From the NCBI GenBank assembly GCA_041584015.1, contig JBFHES010000054.1, positions 1 through 19,417 on the forward strand: a stretch of DNA of 19,417 nucleotides, read 5' to 3'. Source of the DNA: JBFHES01 sp041584015. GTDB taxonomy: Bacteria > Bacteroidota > Bacteroidia > Bacteroidales > M50B96. This document shows positions 1 to 8,712 of the stretch, piece after piece. Made by a program: the position numbers and the translations under genes. The notes beneath the pieces were generated by a model that was not told where the DNA came from, did not search any database, and saw nothing but the letters and a program-made list of their open reading frames with translations. Position 1 is the stretch's first letter. Each line of letters opens with the position of its first letter.

Positions 1-2453
1 AAATCGCCCTGTGACGCATAATTTGTACTTAAAGTTTGATTCTGAATAAATAGATCACCATAGGTGTCAACAACAGAGAAATTATCAATTGCAGCACCAA
101 AAACTTTTACTGCATGATCGGAGTATTTAAACGAAAACATCACATCAGTTTGATTATTTGTCAATATTATTTGCTCATAAGTTTGCCAGCCGTAAGCTCC
201 CGTTAATGAGTCTACTAGAATCCAGGTAAGGCCTTGGTCGTAAGAGGCTTCAAAAATGAAGGACTCCTGCCATGTTGGACCTGAATAATCTAAGAAGTTA
301 AAATCGAATGAGATATTACATGAGAATGTGCCGGAGATATCAAATAACGGTGTTATTAATCGGTCTTTCAGCTTATTCATATTTGTATTATCATCAAGGG
401 TTGCAATGAAATTCGTATGCTCAATTGAGTTAAAAGGATAGTTAAATGCTGAAGTGTCACCAAGCAACCAGCCACCGTCAGAGGCAAATGTTTCCTGGCT
501 CCAGCAGGCTGGGAATGTGCTTGATTCAAAATCTTGTACATATGGCAAGCTAATAGATTCATTACAGATGGTCAACTTTGCATAGGACATGTTATTAACC
601 TCACTACTTTCAATAACTTCATTCAGATGATCGCCAACAAAAAGAATGTAATAGGTTCCTGGTGCCAGAACGGCTGGCAATTGATACGTTGCTCCTTCAG
701 TTTCAGAAGTAATTGATGCAGATAGGCTTGATTCATCCGTTCCAATTAGGATATCTGTTCCTAAATCTAAAATTGTATCTTCAGAAAAATAGTAGGCTAC
801 ATCAGGGCTTAGAATTGAAGTTGAACTTCCAGTGTAGGAATGATCACATGCTAATGAGATTAAATCTCCCTGAGAAGAATAAGCAGGATTTAACGATTGG
901 TTCTGAATGCTGATTTCATCATCAGGAATAGTTACTGTAAACGAAATTGTTGCCCCTGCAGAAGTAATATTACTGAAGTTTAAACCTCCAAGTGAACCAT
1001 CGTGCAAGAAACCTGAAGGATTAGTAGTATCATTAATCATAGTTCTACCTGTCTCCAAAGAAAAGTGAGCATTATTAAGGTCTCCATTTAGTAATGTTGT
1101 GGCATCAGGTCTATACAAATATACTTCATCAAAGATTGTCACATTATCAAATCCCGAGTTCCCTCGAAATAAAGGATTGATTCTATAAACTAATAATCCT
1201 TCTCCAAGAAGGCTCTCTTCATAAGTTCCAGGCTCAGCCTTTCGATACTCCACAACATAATACTCTGTTAATGAATTAGGCGAAGCAATTTTAAAGCAGT
1301 TATTTGTTGGTGATATAAGAGGATTTAAGGTATAAACTCCTGAAGTATTAATCTCCGGAATGCTGTCAATCCACTTTCCGTATTTCCATTTTTCATAGGC
1401 GCTTGGATGTAATAGTAAAATCGAATCCAAGTGGTTGTCCATAAGGCCCCAACCTCCTACAGGAGAAATACTAAGTGTGTAGCCCTCATGGTATAAGTCT
1501 GGCGCACTAAGTACATGAAACATTTCATGAGATAAGATTTGACATGTTGAGGCGTCTTCCATTAATAGTAGATAGCCACTCGCATTCTTCCCGTTAATAG
1601 TTATATCTGTTTGTGCAACTCCAGCTCTATGAGACCTAAAGCCTCCGGTAGAAGTTCCTCTTATCATGAAACTAATGTTATCAATAATTCCGTTGTTATC
1701 TAAGTCAATATTAACGGATGGATCTATTGGGTGATTGGTGTTGATCCAATTCACAGCTCTGTAGAATAATGAATCAAATCGTATTCTTAATTCTTGATAA
1801 CCATCATAGCCATTTAGGTTGGTTATCGAATCGAATTCCTGGTAATAGTTTCTACTTTTAATATCCTGAAAAGAAAGGTTAGAAGTAGATGGATTTGGAC
1901 ATGGAGGGTAATGATATGAATTGATTGTTGTTTGATTGTATGAAACCTCCTCAAAGTAGGTCAACATCGATTCTCCAGTTAAAGAGCTTGAAATACTGTC
2001 GTAGTGAGCCCTTGTTGTATCAAACTCGGTTTCTCCAGCAAAACGAACATAAATCATTAAATTATTCATGTCACTAACTGGAGAAGGTAAGGTCTTAAGA
2101 GACATGTTACTAATCTCAGAGTTAGATTTTACCTCCTCTCCTGATCCAATAGATGGTTTCTCCAAAAGTGACCGCTTAGGAGCGAGTTTGTCAATTAGTT
2201 TAGACGAAGGGTTTGACTGCTTATTAATTCTCGATTTAAGTGTAGGATGTTTGATTGTGTCCTTAATTGAATAATGTTTTTTCGCATTCTCAATCCAAAT
2301 AACAGATGCATTATCCGCGGAAAAACTATCCATTGTTTTATCGGGTTGAGTAATTTGATAAGGTACAAATTTGTAAGGTGCAGCCATTGTTGTTAGGCTG
2401 TTAAAAGCGGTTAATATAATTAACCAATAAAATAAAAGTCGAATCTTTTTCAT
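1..2453 (-). CDS. Secreted M6-family metalloprotease with CARDB and MAM-like modules (3' end beyond window)
   Basis: This is a secreted zinc endopeptidase of the immune inhibitor A (M6) type. I translated it by hand from ATG at 2453; 817 codons are open to the left edge and no stop is visible. Residues 1-25 (MKKIRLLFYWLIILTAFNSL then TTMAA) form a signal peptide. The catalytic domain spans roughly 128-460. It carries HEMFHVLSAPD at 309-319, giving zinc ligands H309, H313 and D319 and catalytic E310, followed by a GGWGLMD Met-turn-like segment typical of M6. The Gly usual in HExxHxxGxxD is Ser316 here. A CARDB-like domain follows at about 512-625, then a MAM/jelly-roll-like domain at about 633-795 (starting LPYVQDFESSTFPACW). 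A second CARDB-like copy begins at about 800 (IQNQTLSTNYASQGD, compare IQNQSLNPAYSSQGD earlier). The missing C-terminus probably holds more repeats and perhaps a T9SS tail; that last point is a guess. Confidence 0.88.
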   Translation of the reverse strand, partial: MKKIRLLFYWLIILTAFNSLTTMAAPYKFVPYQITQPDKTMDSFSADNASVIWIENAKKHYSIKDTIKHPTLKSRINKQSNPSSKLIDKLAPKRSLLEKPSIGSGEEVKSNSEISNMSLKTLPSPVSDMNNLMIYVRFAGETEFDTTRAHYDSISSSLTGESMLTYFEEVSYNQTTINSYHYPPCPNPSTSNLSFQDIKSRNYYQEFDSITNLNGYDGYQELRIRFDSLFYRAVNWINTNHPIDPSVNIDLDNNGIIDNISFMIRGTSTGGFRSHRAGVAQTDITINGKNASGYLLLMEDASTCQILSHEMFHVLSAPDLYHEGYTLSISPVGGWGLMDNHLDSILLLHPSAYEKWKYGKWIDSIPEINTSGVYTLNPLISPTNNCFKIASPNSLTEYYVVEYRKAEPGTYEESLLGEGLLVYRINPLFRGNSGFDNVTIFDEVYLYRPDATTLLNGDLNNAHFSLETGRTMINDTTNPSGFLHDGSLGGLNFSNITSAGATISFTVTIPDDEISIQNQSLNPAYSSQGDLISLACDHSYTGSSTSILSPDVAYYFSEDTILDLGTDILIGTDESSLSASITSETEGATYQLPAVLAPGTYYILFVGDHLNEVIESSEVNNMSYAKLTICNESISLPYVQDFESSTFPACWSQETFASDGGWLLGDTSAFNYPFNSIEHTNFIATLDDNTNMNKLKDRLITPLFDISGTFSCNISFDFNFLDYSGPTWQESFIFEASYDQGLTWILVDSLTGAYGWQTYEQIILTNNQTDVMFSFKYSDHAVKVFGAAIDNFSVVDTYGDLFIQNQTLSTNYASQGD

Positions 2454-2778
2454 TTCTCTATGTTTTAGTTATTAAATAATATTCGTTCTTATTTATTAAG
2501 ATGGGTGTCGTTGTTATGTGCTTATAAATCAATCATCTTAAATTCATGGTAAAGCTACAGCGATGCGCTGCACATAATCCGTCAAATGAGTTTCAATAAG
2601 CGTCAGGAGGTGATGATTTCCGTCAATCTAAGGCCAATTTCCGTCAAACGGTTTCTTTGAGAACTAAAAAGTCAATCTGACGGTCGTGTATCGTGAGAAA
2701 CAAAAAATGTAATATGAAAAAATGGTGATTTCTAAAGCGAGCTGCTGCGAGCTAAATATTGAGTAGATGACTGAGCAT
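2454..2778. other. 325-base intergenic region between regulator and protease
   Basis: No convincing gene is seen here. The region is the 3' flank of the regulator and the 5' flank of the protease, both on the minus strand. It holds the phased CGTCA array (2580-2646), an additional GTCA-ATC-TGAC inverted pair (2671-2681), a small CAGCG-ATG-CGCTG palindrome (2558-2570) and a GCGAGCT direct repeat (2737-2743 and 2747-2753). The promoter of the protease gene must lie here, but I could not place a clear Bacteroidota -33/-7 pair. Confidence 0.7.
2580..2646 (-). promoter_or_regulatory. Phased array of four CGTCA (TGACG on minus strand) motifs, candidate regulator binding sites
   Basis: CGTCA occurs on the plus strand at 2580-2584, 2601-2605, 2621-2625 and 2642-2646. 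The start-to-start distances are 21, 20 and 21 bases, that is two helical turns each. Two copies share the longer 11-mer ATTTCCGTCAA (2616-2626 and 2637-2647), exactly 21 bases apart. All copies point the same way, and the array lies about 127-193 bases upstream of the protease ATG. Direct repeats about 21 bases apart are typical of AraC-family half-sites, and the adjacent gene encodes a regulator with an AraC-type domain. Binding is inferred from this, not shown. Confidence 0.5.
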
Positions 2779-2784
2779 TTAGCT
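2750..2784 (-). terminator. Inverted repeat overlapping the regulator stop codon, possible weak terminator
   Basis: The arms AGCTAAAT (2750-2757) and ATTTAGCT (2777-2784) are perfect 8-base complements around a 19-base loop. The right arm includes the TAA stop of the regulator. A T-rich run on the minus strand appears only some 30 bases further on, so intrinsic termination is doubtful. It could instead be a 3'-end RNA structure. Confidence 0.3.
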
Positions 2785-5673
2785 AATGAGCTCGGAGGGT
2801 AGCTTACCAAATCGTTGTTTAAAACTGCGAGAGAAAGTTCTTACATCGTTGTAGCCAACTTCATAGGCTACTCTTGCTACGGACTCAAAACTGCGGTCTT
2901 CCAATAAGTGTCGGGCCTTGTCAAGTCGCATTTCCTGAAGGTATTTAAAGGGAGATAAACCCGTAAGTCGCTTTAACTGGCGCAAAAGTGACGATTCGCT
3001 CATGGCGAATTCTGTTGCAAGTGTTGAAACTGAAAGCGTATCTTCCTTAATATGTTTTCTGATATAATTTTCAAAATCCTTGAGCCATTGCATGTCTGTT
3101 TCTGAAATATCAGGCGTATTGGTGGCTTTTGTATCTACGGCATCTACTTCCGTTTGTCGTGCCGATTGGTTGGTTAATATATTGCTAATACGAACAAGTA
3201 GTTCTTCCTCGTTGTATGGTTTAATTAAATAATCGTCTACCCCAATGCGGAGTGCATCCAATTTGCTGTTGCTATCGGCCCTGCCAGTGAGCATAATAAC
3301 CGGAATGTGCCGTAAGCTATCTTCTGATTTAACTTTATTGAGGAGTTGGTAACCATCCATAATGGGCATCATTAAATCGCTAAGAATAAGCTGGCAAGTA
3401 TCGCCGCTTGTCAGGTAATCAATGGCCAGTTTCCCATTTAAGGCAACAACAATGTTGTATTTTTCTGAAAGGATCAAATTCAGATATTCCTGTTGAACAG
3501 GATTGTCTTCCACTACCAAAATGGTTGGTTTATGTGCCGACTTTATTTGTTTAGTATTGTTGCTGTGGTTCAGAAGGTGTTCAGGTAATTCGTTAATTCG
3601 TTCATCTTGGAGATCTAAAGCCGGGTGTAAAAGCTTCTGATCGGATGAAAGCCTGGTAACTGGAAACTGAATATAGAACGCAGAGCCATTTCCCTGGGTG
3701 CTCTCCACTTCAATCTTGCCACCCAATAGTTTGGTATACTCAGCGCAAAGGGCGAGACCTATTCCTGTTCCGCCTTCAGCAGGTTTATCCGATCGTGTGG
3801 TTTGAAAGTAACGGTCAAAGAGGTGGGGCAAGTCTTCCGGATGGATACCCTGACCTGTATCAATTACCTTTAGATTTAAGTTGCCTTCAACTACAGATAG
3901 GTTGGCATTGACGGTATCTCCATCTTTGGTATATTTAAAGGCATTGTTAAGCAGGTTGTATAAAAACTGGCGGAATTTAGCCTGATCAATGTTATACACG
4001 TGGTTTTCATCAACAGTAATGTCTACAGTGAAAATAACGTTCTTCTGTGCAGCCAATGACTCAAAATGTGCACAGTAGCCCTGAAACAAAGCATTCAGGT
4101 TTGTTGGCCTTTGGTCAAGTTCCATTTTACCCATATCCAGCTTTGTTAAGTCAAGAATCTCATTGATTAATTCTTCCAGAATTTTGGTGTTTTGGGTGGC
4201 AATATCAAGGAGTTTTGCTTTTCGTTCCGTTAATACAATTTCTTTGCTTAAGGTACCTAGTGGGCCAACTACCAACGAGAGAGGTGTGCGCAACTCGTGG
4301 CTTACATTTGCAAAGAACCTGGACTTTGCGCGATCGAGGGTTTCCAGTTTTTCAGATTGCTGCTGAATAATGGCGTTTTGTGCTGATAATTCGATTTTAC
4401 CTTTGCGCTGCTTGTAAAAGCCTATTAACAAACCGGTTGCAAGAAGCAATATTGAAAATGTAATAATAACTGAATTTCTTAATTCTGTCTTTTTCAGTTT
4501 TAATTCTATTTGCTGCTTGGCCTTTTCAATTGATAATTGGTCTTTCTCCAGTTGAAGAAAGTATCTTTGAATATCAAAATCTCCATGTTTACGAGCCATG
4601 TTTTCCTGATGCTCATATATCTTTTTAGTGTAGATGAGAGCATCTTCAAAGCGTTTCTCTGTTTGAGCTATGTTGGCCTTTAAAGTGAAAATGTGATGTA
4701 GTAAATCATCTAATTCTAGGTTTTCGGCTTTTAACTCTGCTTCATTTAAATAAGATTTTGCAAGACTATTATTGTTGCGATCCGACTCCAGCAATGCCAG
4801 ATTATACATTATTTCAATTTCGCGCCAATGATCTGGTGCTTGCCTGCAAAGTTCTAAGGTTTTTTGCAAAAGTTGCTCAGCAGCATCTGTATCGTTTCTT
4901 GCAAGTGCCAGATCAGCACGACCTTTGCCAACTGTTATTAATACACCATAATTTTCATATGAAATTGGATCATCCACAGGAAGCTGCTCTACATAGGTGA
5001 TAAGTTCAGCAGCATCATCGAACAATTTTGCCTGGATTTTCATAGGAATCATGCGTACCGTAATGTATCGCACTGCAGATGTATCACCAGATCGTATTGT
5101 ACGTGCCAGCAGTGAATCCATTTGCTCAAATACATTTTTCTCGTCTCCATGGGAAAGTTGATACTCTAGTTTGATCAATTCACCAATGACAATGGATCGT
5201 GTTTCGCCCAACTCCTTGTAGATGTTAAGCGCTTTTTCATTGCAGATTACCGATAGCTGCTGGTTACCCATAGCGCCGTAGTATCTGCTTTGGTCCCAAT
5301 AGGTAGCTGCTTCAAGTTGTAGATTTTTGTGGGCGTGCGCCATTCTTATTAACTCTTCAGACAGGATGATAGCGGCTGGCAGGTTAAACGACTGCTCAAA
5401 CTTAATCATGCTATGATAGTAGGTTTTCAGCACGCAATCAATATCCTTATCGCAATATTCATTAACAACCTGATAGATGTGCTTCAGTGCACTATCAGAT
5501 GGCAGTGAATTGAGCTGTTCTTCGATTTGTACCCAAACTTTTTCATCAAGATCCATTTTAAATGTAGTAGATTGAGATACGAGGCTCAAGGGAGCAATAA
5601 TGCTCAATAGAATTGATGTGATTATCAGGAAAAAGCGTGCCTTCGTTTTCAAAATTCGAACTGATGAAATCAT
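2779..5673 (-). CDS. Hybrid two-component regulator: TPR sensor, histidine kinase, receiver and AraC-type HTH
   Basis: This membrane-anchored sensor and transcription factor is a single chain of 964 residues. An N-terminal hydrophobic segment (about 11-33) precedes a helical TPR-like sensor region (about 50-370), a coiled coil (about 370-400) and a transmembrane segment (401-420). The cytoplasmic kinase has the HisKA box FFANVSHELRTP with phospho-acceptor H459, and a HATPase with N-box LLNNAFKYT, DTGQGI and GTGIGLAL. The receiver (about 716-830) has acidic VEDN, phospho-acceptor D766, T796 and K818. An AraC HTH fills the C-terminus (about 865-964). The sensor is TPR-like; it lacks the Reg_prop/Y_Y_Y propeller common in polysaccharide-locus regulators, so its ligand is not obvious. 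It sits between the protease and a divergent carboxylase gene. The phased repeats just past its 3' end are a plausible target. Kinase, receiver and HTH calls are firm; the target is inferred. Confidence 0.93.
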   Translation of the reverse strand: MISSVRILKTKARFFLIITSILLSIIAPLSLVSQSTTFKMDLDEKVWVQIEEQLNSLPSDSALKHIYQVVNEYCDKDIDCVLKTYYHSMIKFEQSFNLPAAIILSEELIRMAHAHKNLQLEAATYWDQSRYYGAMGNQQLSVICNEKALNIYKELGETRSIVIGELIKLEYQLSHGDEKNVFEQMDSLLARTIRSGDTSAVRYITVRMIPMKIQAKLFDDAAELITYVEQLPVDDPISYENYGVLITVGKGRADLALARNDTDAAEQLLQKTLELCRQAPDHWREIEIMYNLALLESDRNNNSLAKSYLNEAELKAENLELDDLLHHIFTLKANIAQTEKRFEDALIYTKKIYEHQENMARKHGDFDIQRYFLQLEKDQLSIEKAKQQIELKLKKTELRNSVIITFSILLLATGLLIGFYKQRKGKIELSAQNAIIQQQSEKLETLDRAKSRFFANVSHELRTPLSLVVGPLGTLSKEIVLTERKAKLLDIATQNTKILEELINEILDLTKLDMGKMELDQRPTNLNALFQGYCAHFESLAAQKNVIFTVDITVDENHVYNIDQAKFRQFLYNLLNNAFKYTKDGDTVNANLSVVEGNLNLKVIDTGQGIHPEDLPHLFDRYFQTTRSDKPAEGGTGIGLALCAEYTKLLGGKIEVESTQGNGSAFYIQFPVTRLSSDQKLLHPALDLQDERINELPEHLLNHSNNTKQIKSAHKPTILVVEDNPVQQEYLNLILSEKYNIVVALNGKLAIDYLTSGDTCQLILSDLMMPIMDGYQLLNKVKSEDSLRHIPVIMLTGRADSNSKLDALRIGVDDYLIKPYNEEELLVRISNILTNQSARQTEVDAVDTKATNTPDISETDMQWLKDFENYIRKHIKEDTLSVSTLATEFAMSESSLLRQLKRLTGLSPFKYLQEMRLDKARHLLEDRSFESVARVAYEVGYNDVRTFSRSFKQRFGKLPSELIS

Positions 5674-5994
5674 TAAGTTTTTAAACGTTAGCTAATAAAC
5701 TATGCCAAATCGAAAAGGTTCATGCGGAGTGTCGAATTTTGAACTCACAAGGAGATTGAGTTATTGCTGAAATTGCACAGCCGATTCGGTGTTGAATTTT
5801 ACTTTTAATTAAGGTCAAGATGCCTTGCGTCTATATTGAATTAACTATGCGTCTGGTTGTCTCTTTTTGTCGTAACAACTCGCAACATTTATAGTTGTTT
5901 CTAAAAATTTGGAGTCGATATTATTTTATCGGTTTCTTAAACTCTTTGTGCTGTAAATGCGTTACCTTAGTCTCAATCAATAATAATTTAGGCA
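5674..5994. other. 321-base divergent intergenic region (regulator / PEP carboxylase)
   Basis: No gene is supported here. The region must contain the promoters of both flanking genes, which are transcribed away from each other. It is AT-rich and has one clear inverted repeat (5874-5899). I could not assign a Bacteroidota TTTG / TAnnTTTG promoter pair with acceptable spacing for either gene. Confidence 0.6.
5874..5899. promoter_or_regulatory. Inverted repeat AACAACT-N12-AGTTGTT, candidate operator
   Basis: The arms at 5874-5880 and 5893-5899 are perfect 7-base complements separated by 12 bases. The repeat lies about 95 bases upstream of the carboxylase start and about 200 bases upstream of the regulator start. 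It could be a dimeric regulator site or a hairpin in the leader. Seven-base arms can arise by chance in AT-rich DNA. Confidence 0.25.
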
Positions 5995-8541
5995 ATGAAT
6001 AATCCAATCGTAGTTAAGGAGTTTGATAGACTGGTAAAGAATAAGTTTAATGTATACAACAGCTTGTTTCTAAATTTGCCATATCCTAATGTTAGTAATA
6101 TTGGAATGCTCATACCACTGCTGCAAGAGGTTTGTAAAACTGGCCTTGATTCTGGGAGTGAACCAATTGAAATATTGGATGCATTTTTTGAAAAACACAC
6201 AAAAATACAATCAGAACAGGATAAAATAGATTTCATGTTTAGGGTAGTTCAGTACGTAGAGCGCCAGGTGGTGTTGTACGATAGTGTTGAAGATGCAGCA
6301 TTTACACAGTTGCAGGCCTTTGATAACAGCTTGTCACTTAAAGATTATTTGCATTTACCCGAAAGTAAAAAAGGCGCTCAGAGCATTATGGAGAAGTTGT
6401 CAACGTTTTCTACGCGAATTGTTTTTACAGCACATCCAACTCAGTTTTACCCACCATCAGTTTTGAATATCATCGCAAATTTAAAATCGTTAATAACGAG
6501 CAACGATATAAACGAGATTGATCTTAAATTACAGCAATTAGGATTGACTTCTTTGATGAATTCAGAAAAACCAACACCTTTTGAAGAAGCAAAGAACATT
6601 ATCTATTTTTTAAGAAATGTTTATTACGATGCCGTAGTTGAATTGTATGCCGAGATTAAAAAGAATGTGCGCGACGGAAGCTTCGACAATCCAAATATAT
6701 TGCAGTTTGGCTTTTGGCCTGGTGGCGATCGTGATGGTAATCCATTTGTGACGTCAGCCACCAGCAGTGCGGTAGCTGATGAGTTGCGCATGACATTAAT
6801 GAAGTGTTATTATCAGGATGTGAAAAGCTTACAGAAGAAGTTAAGCTTTAGAAAGCTTGAAACCACGGTGACTCAATTGCAATCGATGCTTTATGAACCC
6901 ATGTTTAACCCTGAAAAAACTGTAAGTTTTAATGAAATAATCACTCCGCTAAATAAGATTAAGGATTCACTCGTAAAGGACTACCAGAGCCTTTATATAG
7001 AAGATGTTGAGAATCTAATTGACAAAGTAAAAATATTTAAAACACATTTTGCTGCTCTCGATATCAGGCAAAACCATAGTGTGCATAAACAAACTATTGC
7101 AGCAATTTTAAAACGAGAAAAGCTCATTAAAAACAATCTTGATGAATTGAATGAGGATGAACTGATTGCACTATTGCTTGAAAAACAATTTGCTGTTGAT
7201 GCCGATGATTATAACGATGAGTTAGTAAAAGACACCATTAAAACCATTGAGCAACTGAAAGAGATTCAGCTTAAAAATGGTGAAGCAGGCTGTAACCGCT
7301 ACATCATAAGTAATTCTGAGGATGTATTGTCCGTGCTCTTTGTGTTTAGTCTCCTAAGGTGGTGTGGTTGGGCTGAGGGGCCAATCCCGATGGATGTTAT
7401 TCCTCTATTTGAATCGATGGAAGGCATGCAAAACTCAGAGTCGATTATGAAACGGTTGTTTGAGATTCCGAGTTATCGGGAGCACGTAAATGGGCGCCAT
7501 AATAATCAAACTGTAATGCTTGGTTTTTCTGATGGAACTAAAGATGGTGGCTACTTGCAAGCCAACTGGTCTATTTTTAAAACAAAAGAGCGCCTAAGTG
7601 CTGTATGCGATGCCTATGATATTAAAGCAATTTTCTTTGATGGTCGTGGTGGTCCACCTGCACGAGGAGGTGGCAAGACACATCGTTTTTATGCATCGCA
7701 AACAAAAAATATTGCTAACCATGCCATACAGTTAACAATACAGGGCCAAACCATAAGTAGTAGGTATGGAACCTCCGAGCATTTTAAATACAATTGCGAG
7801 CAACTGCTTACGGCTGGTTTATCGCAGAGTTTGTTCGAAAAAGAAAATACCATATCCCGGAATTCAAGAGAATTAATAGAAGAATTGGCACTGTTGAGTT
7901 TTAATAAATATAAGGCACTGAAAAATCATGTGAAGTTCATTCCTTATCTAGAGAAAAAGAGTACGCTGAAGTATTACAGTGCGGCCAATATTGGAAGTCG
8001 ACCATCCAAACGTGGCAGTAAGAAAAAACTAGAATTGGATGATTTAAGAGCGATCTCTTTTGTTGGATCCTGGAGCCAGCTAAAGCAAAATGTTCCTGGT
8101 TATTTTGGTGTTGGTACCGCCATTCAGGAATTAGTAAATGCAGGTAAATTAGCAGAACTTAAATTGCTGTTTAAAGAGGTGCCCTTTTTCAAAGCGCTAA
8201 TTCATAACAGTATGATGTCCTTATCAAAATGCTATTTCGAATTGACAGGATACATAGCCAAAGATGAGGAATTTAAAGAGTTCTGGAATATTTTGTACGC
8301 TGAATACAAGCGCTCGAAGGAAATGACTTTACTTATATCTGATTACGACATGCTAATGGAAGAGGAACCTGTATCGCGAAAATCAATTGAAATTAGAGAG
8401 CAAATAGTTTTGTCCTTACTGGTGATTCAGCAATATGCTTTGCAGAAAATTGATCAGCAATCGGGGTTTAAAAGTGCCTATGAGAAAATTGTAAAACGTT
8501 CCCTGTACGGAAATATCAATGCGAGTAGAAATTCAGCATAA
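5995..8541 (+). CDS. ppc: Phosphoenolpyruvate carboxylase
   Basis: This cytosolic enzyme of 848 residues makes oxaloacetate from PEP and bicarbonate, refilling the TCA cycle. Signature motifs in order are VFTAHPTQ with catalytic His147 (TAHPTE in E. coli), GFWPGGDRDGNP at 239-250, the GFSDGTKDGG segment at 510-519 with K516, GRGGPPARGGG at 550-560, QGQTISSRYGTSE at 583-595 and the SWSQLKQNVPGYFGVG segment near 692-707. By analogy to E. coli, the aspartate-inhibitor pocket residues appear to be kept as K745, R801 and N846. The chain is slightly shorter than the 883-residue E. coli enzyme. It ends RNSA instead of the family-typical RNTG, so the terminal Gly is replaced by Ala. The gene is divergent from the regulator and appears monocistronic. 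The identification is firm; whether the altered tail changes activity or regulation cannot be read from the sequence. Confidence 0.95.
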   Translation: MNNPIVVKEFDRLVKNKFNVYNSLFLNLPYPNVSNIGMLIPLLQEVCKTGLDSGSEPIEILDAFFEKHTKIQSEQDKIDFMFRVVQYVERQVVLYDSVEDAAFTQLQAFDNSLSLKDYLHLPESKKGAQSIMEKLSTFSTRIVFTAHPTQFYPPSVLNIIANLKSLITSNDINEIDLKLQQLGLTSLMNSEKPTPFEEAKNIIYFLRNVYYDAVVELYAEIKKNVRDGSFDNPNILQFGFWPGGDRDGNPFVTSATSSAVADELRMTLMKCYYQDVKSLQKKLSFRKLETTVTQLQSMLYEPMFNPEKTVSFNEIITPLNKIKDSLVKDYQSLYIEDVENLIDKVKIFKTHFAALDIRQNHSVHKQTIAAILKREKLIKNNLDELNEDELIALLLEKQFAVDADDYNDELVKDTIKTIEQLKEIQLKNGEAGCNRYIISNSEDVLSVLFVFSLLRWCGWAEGPIPMDVIPLFESMEGMQNSESIMKRLFEIPSYREHVNGRHNNQTVMLGFSDGTKDGGYLQANWSIFKTKERLSAVCDAYDIKAIFFDGRGGPPARGGGKTHRFYASQTKNIANHAIQLTIQGQTISSRYGTSEHFKYNCEQLLTAGLSQSLFEKENTISRNSRELIEELALLSFNKYKALKNHVKFIPYLEKKSTLKYYSAANIGSRPSKRGSKKKLELDDLRAISFVGSWSQLKQNVPGYFGVGTAIQELVNAGKLAELKLLFKEVPFFKALIHNSMMSLSKCYFELTGYIAKDEEFKEFWNILYAEYKRSKEMTLLISDYDMLMEEEPVSRKSIEIREQIVLSLLVIQQYALQKIDQQSGFKSAYEKIVKRSLYGNINASRNSA

Positions 8542-8712
8542 TCCAGTTGATCAATAAAAAGGGCAGTTGATAAATATGCTTGTCTTATAATTTTAATTCT
8601 TTGTAACAGTTCATGTATTGCTTGGGTAATCTGTATTTGAGAAACAAATAGCATTACTTGTTGTTTGAATAACAATGCGGTACTGCTGCTGCATTGACTA
8701 ATATCGATTATC

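Noticed and set aside
534..2274. Short plus-strand open frames at 534-716, 713-913 and 2068-2274
   Set aside because: All lie opposite the M6 protease frame, which is open for 817 codons with recognised motifs.
2580..2646. CRISPR-like reading of the CGTCA array
   Set aside because: The repeated units are only 5-11 bases and the whole array spans under 70 bases. Spacing fits protein-binding half-sites, not CRISPR repeats and spacers.
2737..2753. GCGAGCT direct repeat with a 3-base gap
   Set aside because: It is too short and has only two copies. No gene, stem or promoter role could be argued.
8544..8571. Direct repeat CAGTTGAT at 8544-8551 and 8564-8571 after the carboxylase stop
   Set aside because: Only two 8-base copies occur in AT-rich DNA with no further context. 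This is likely chance, though the 20-base spacing was noted.
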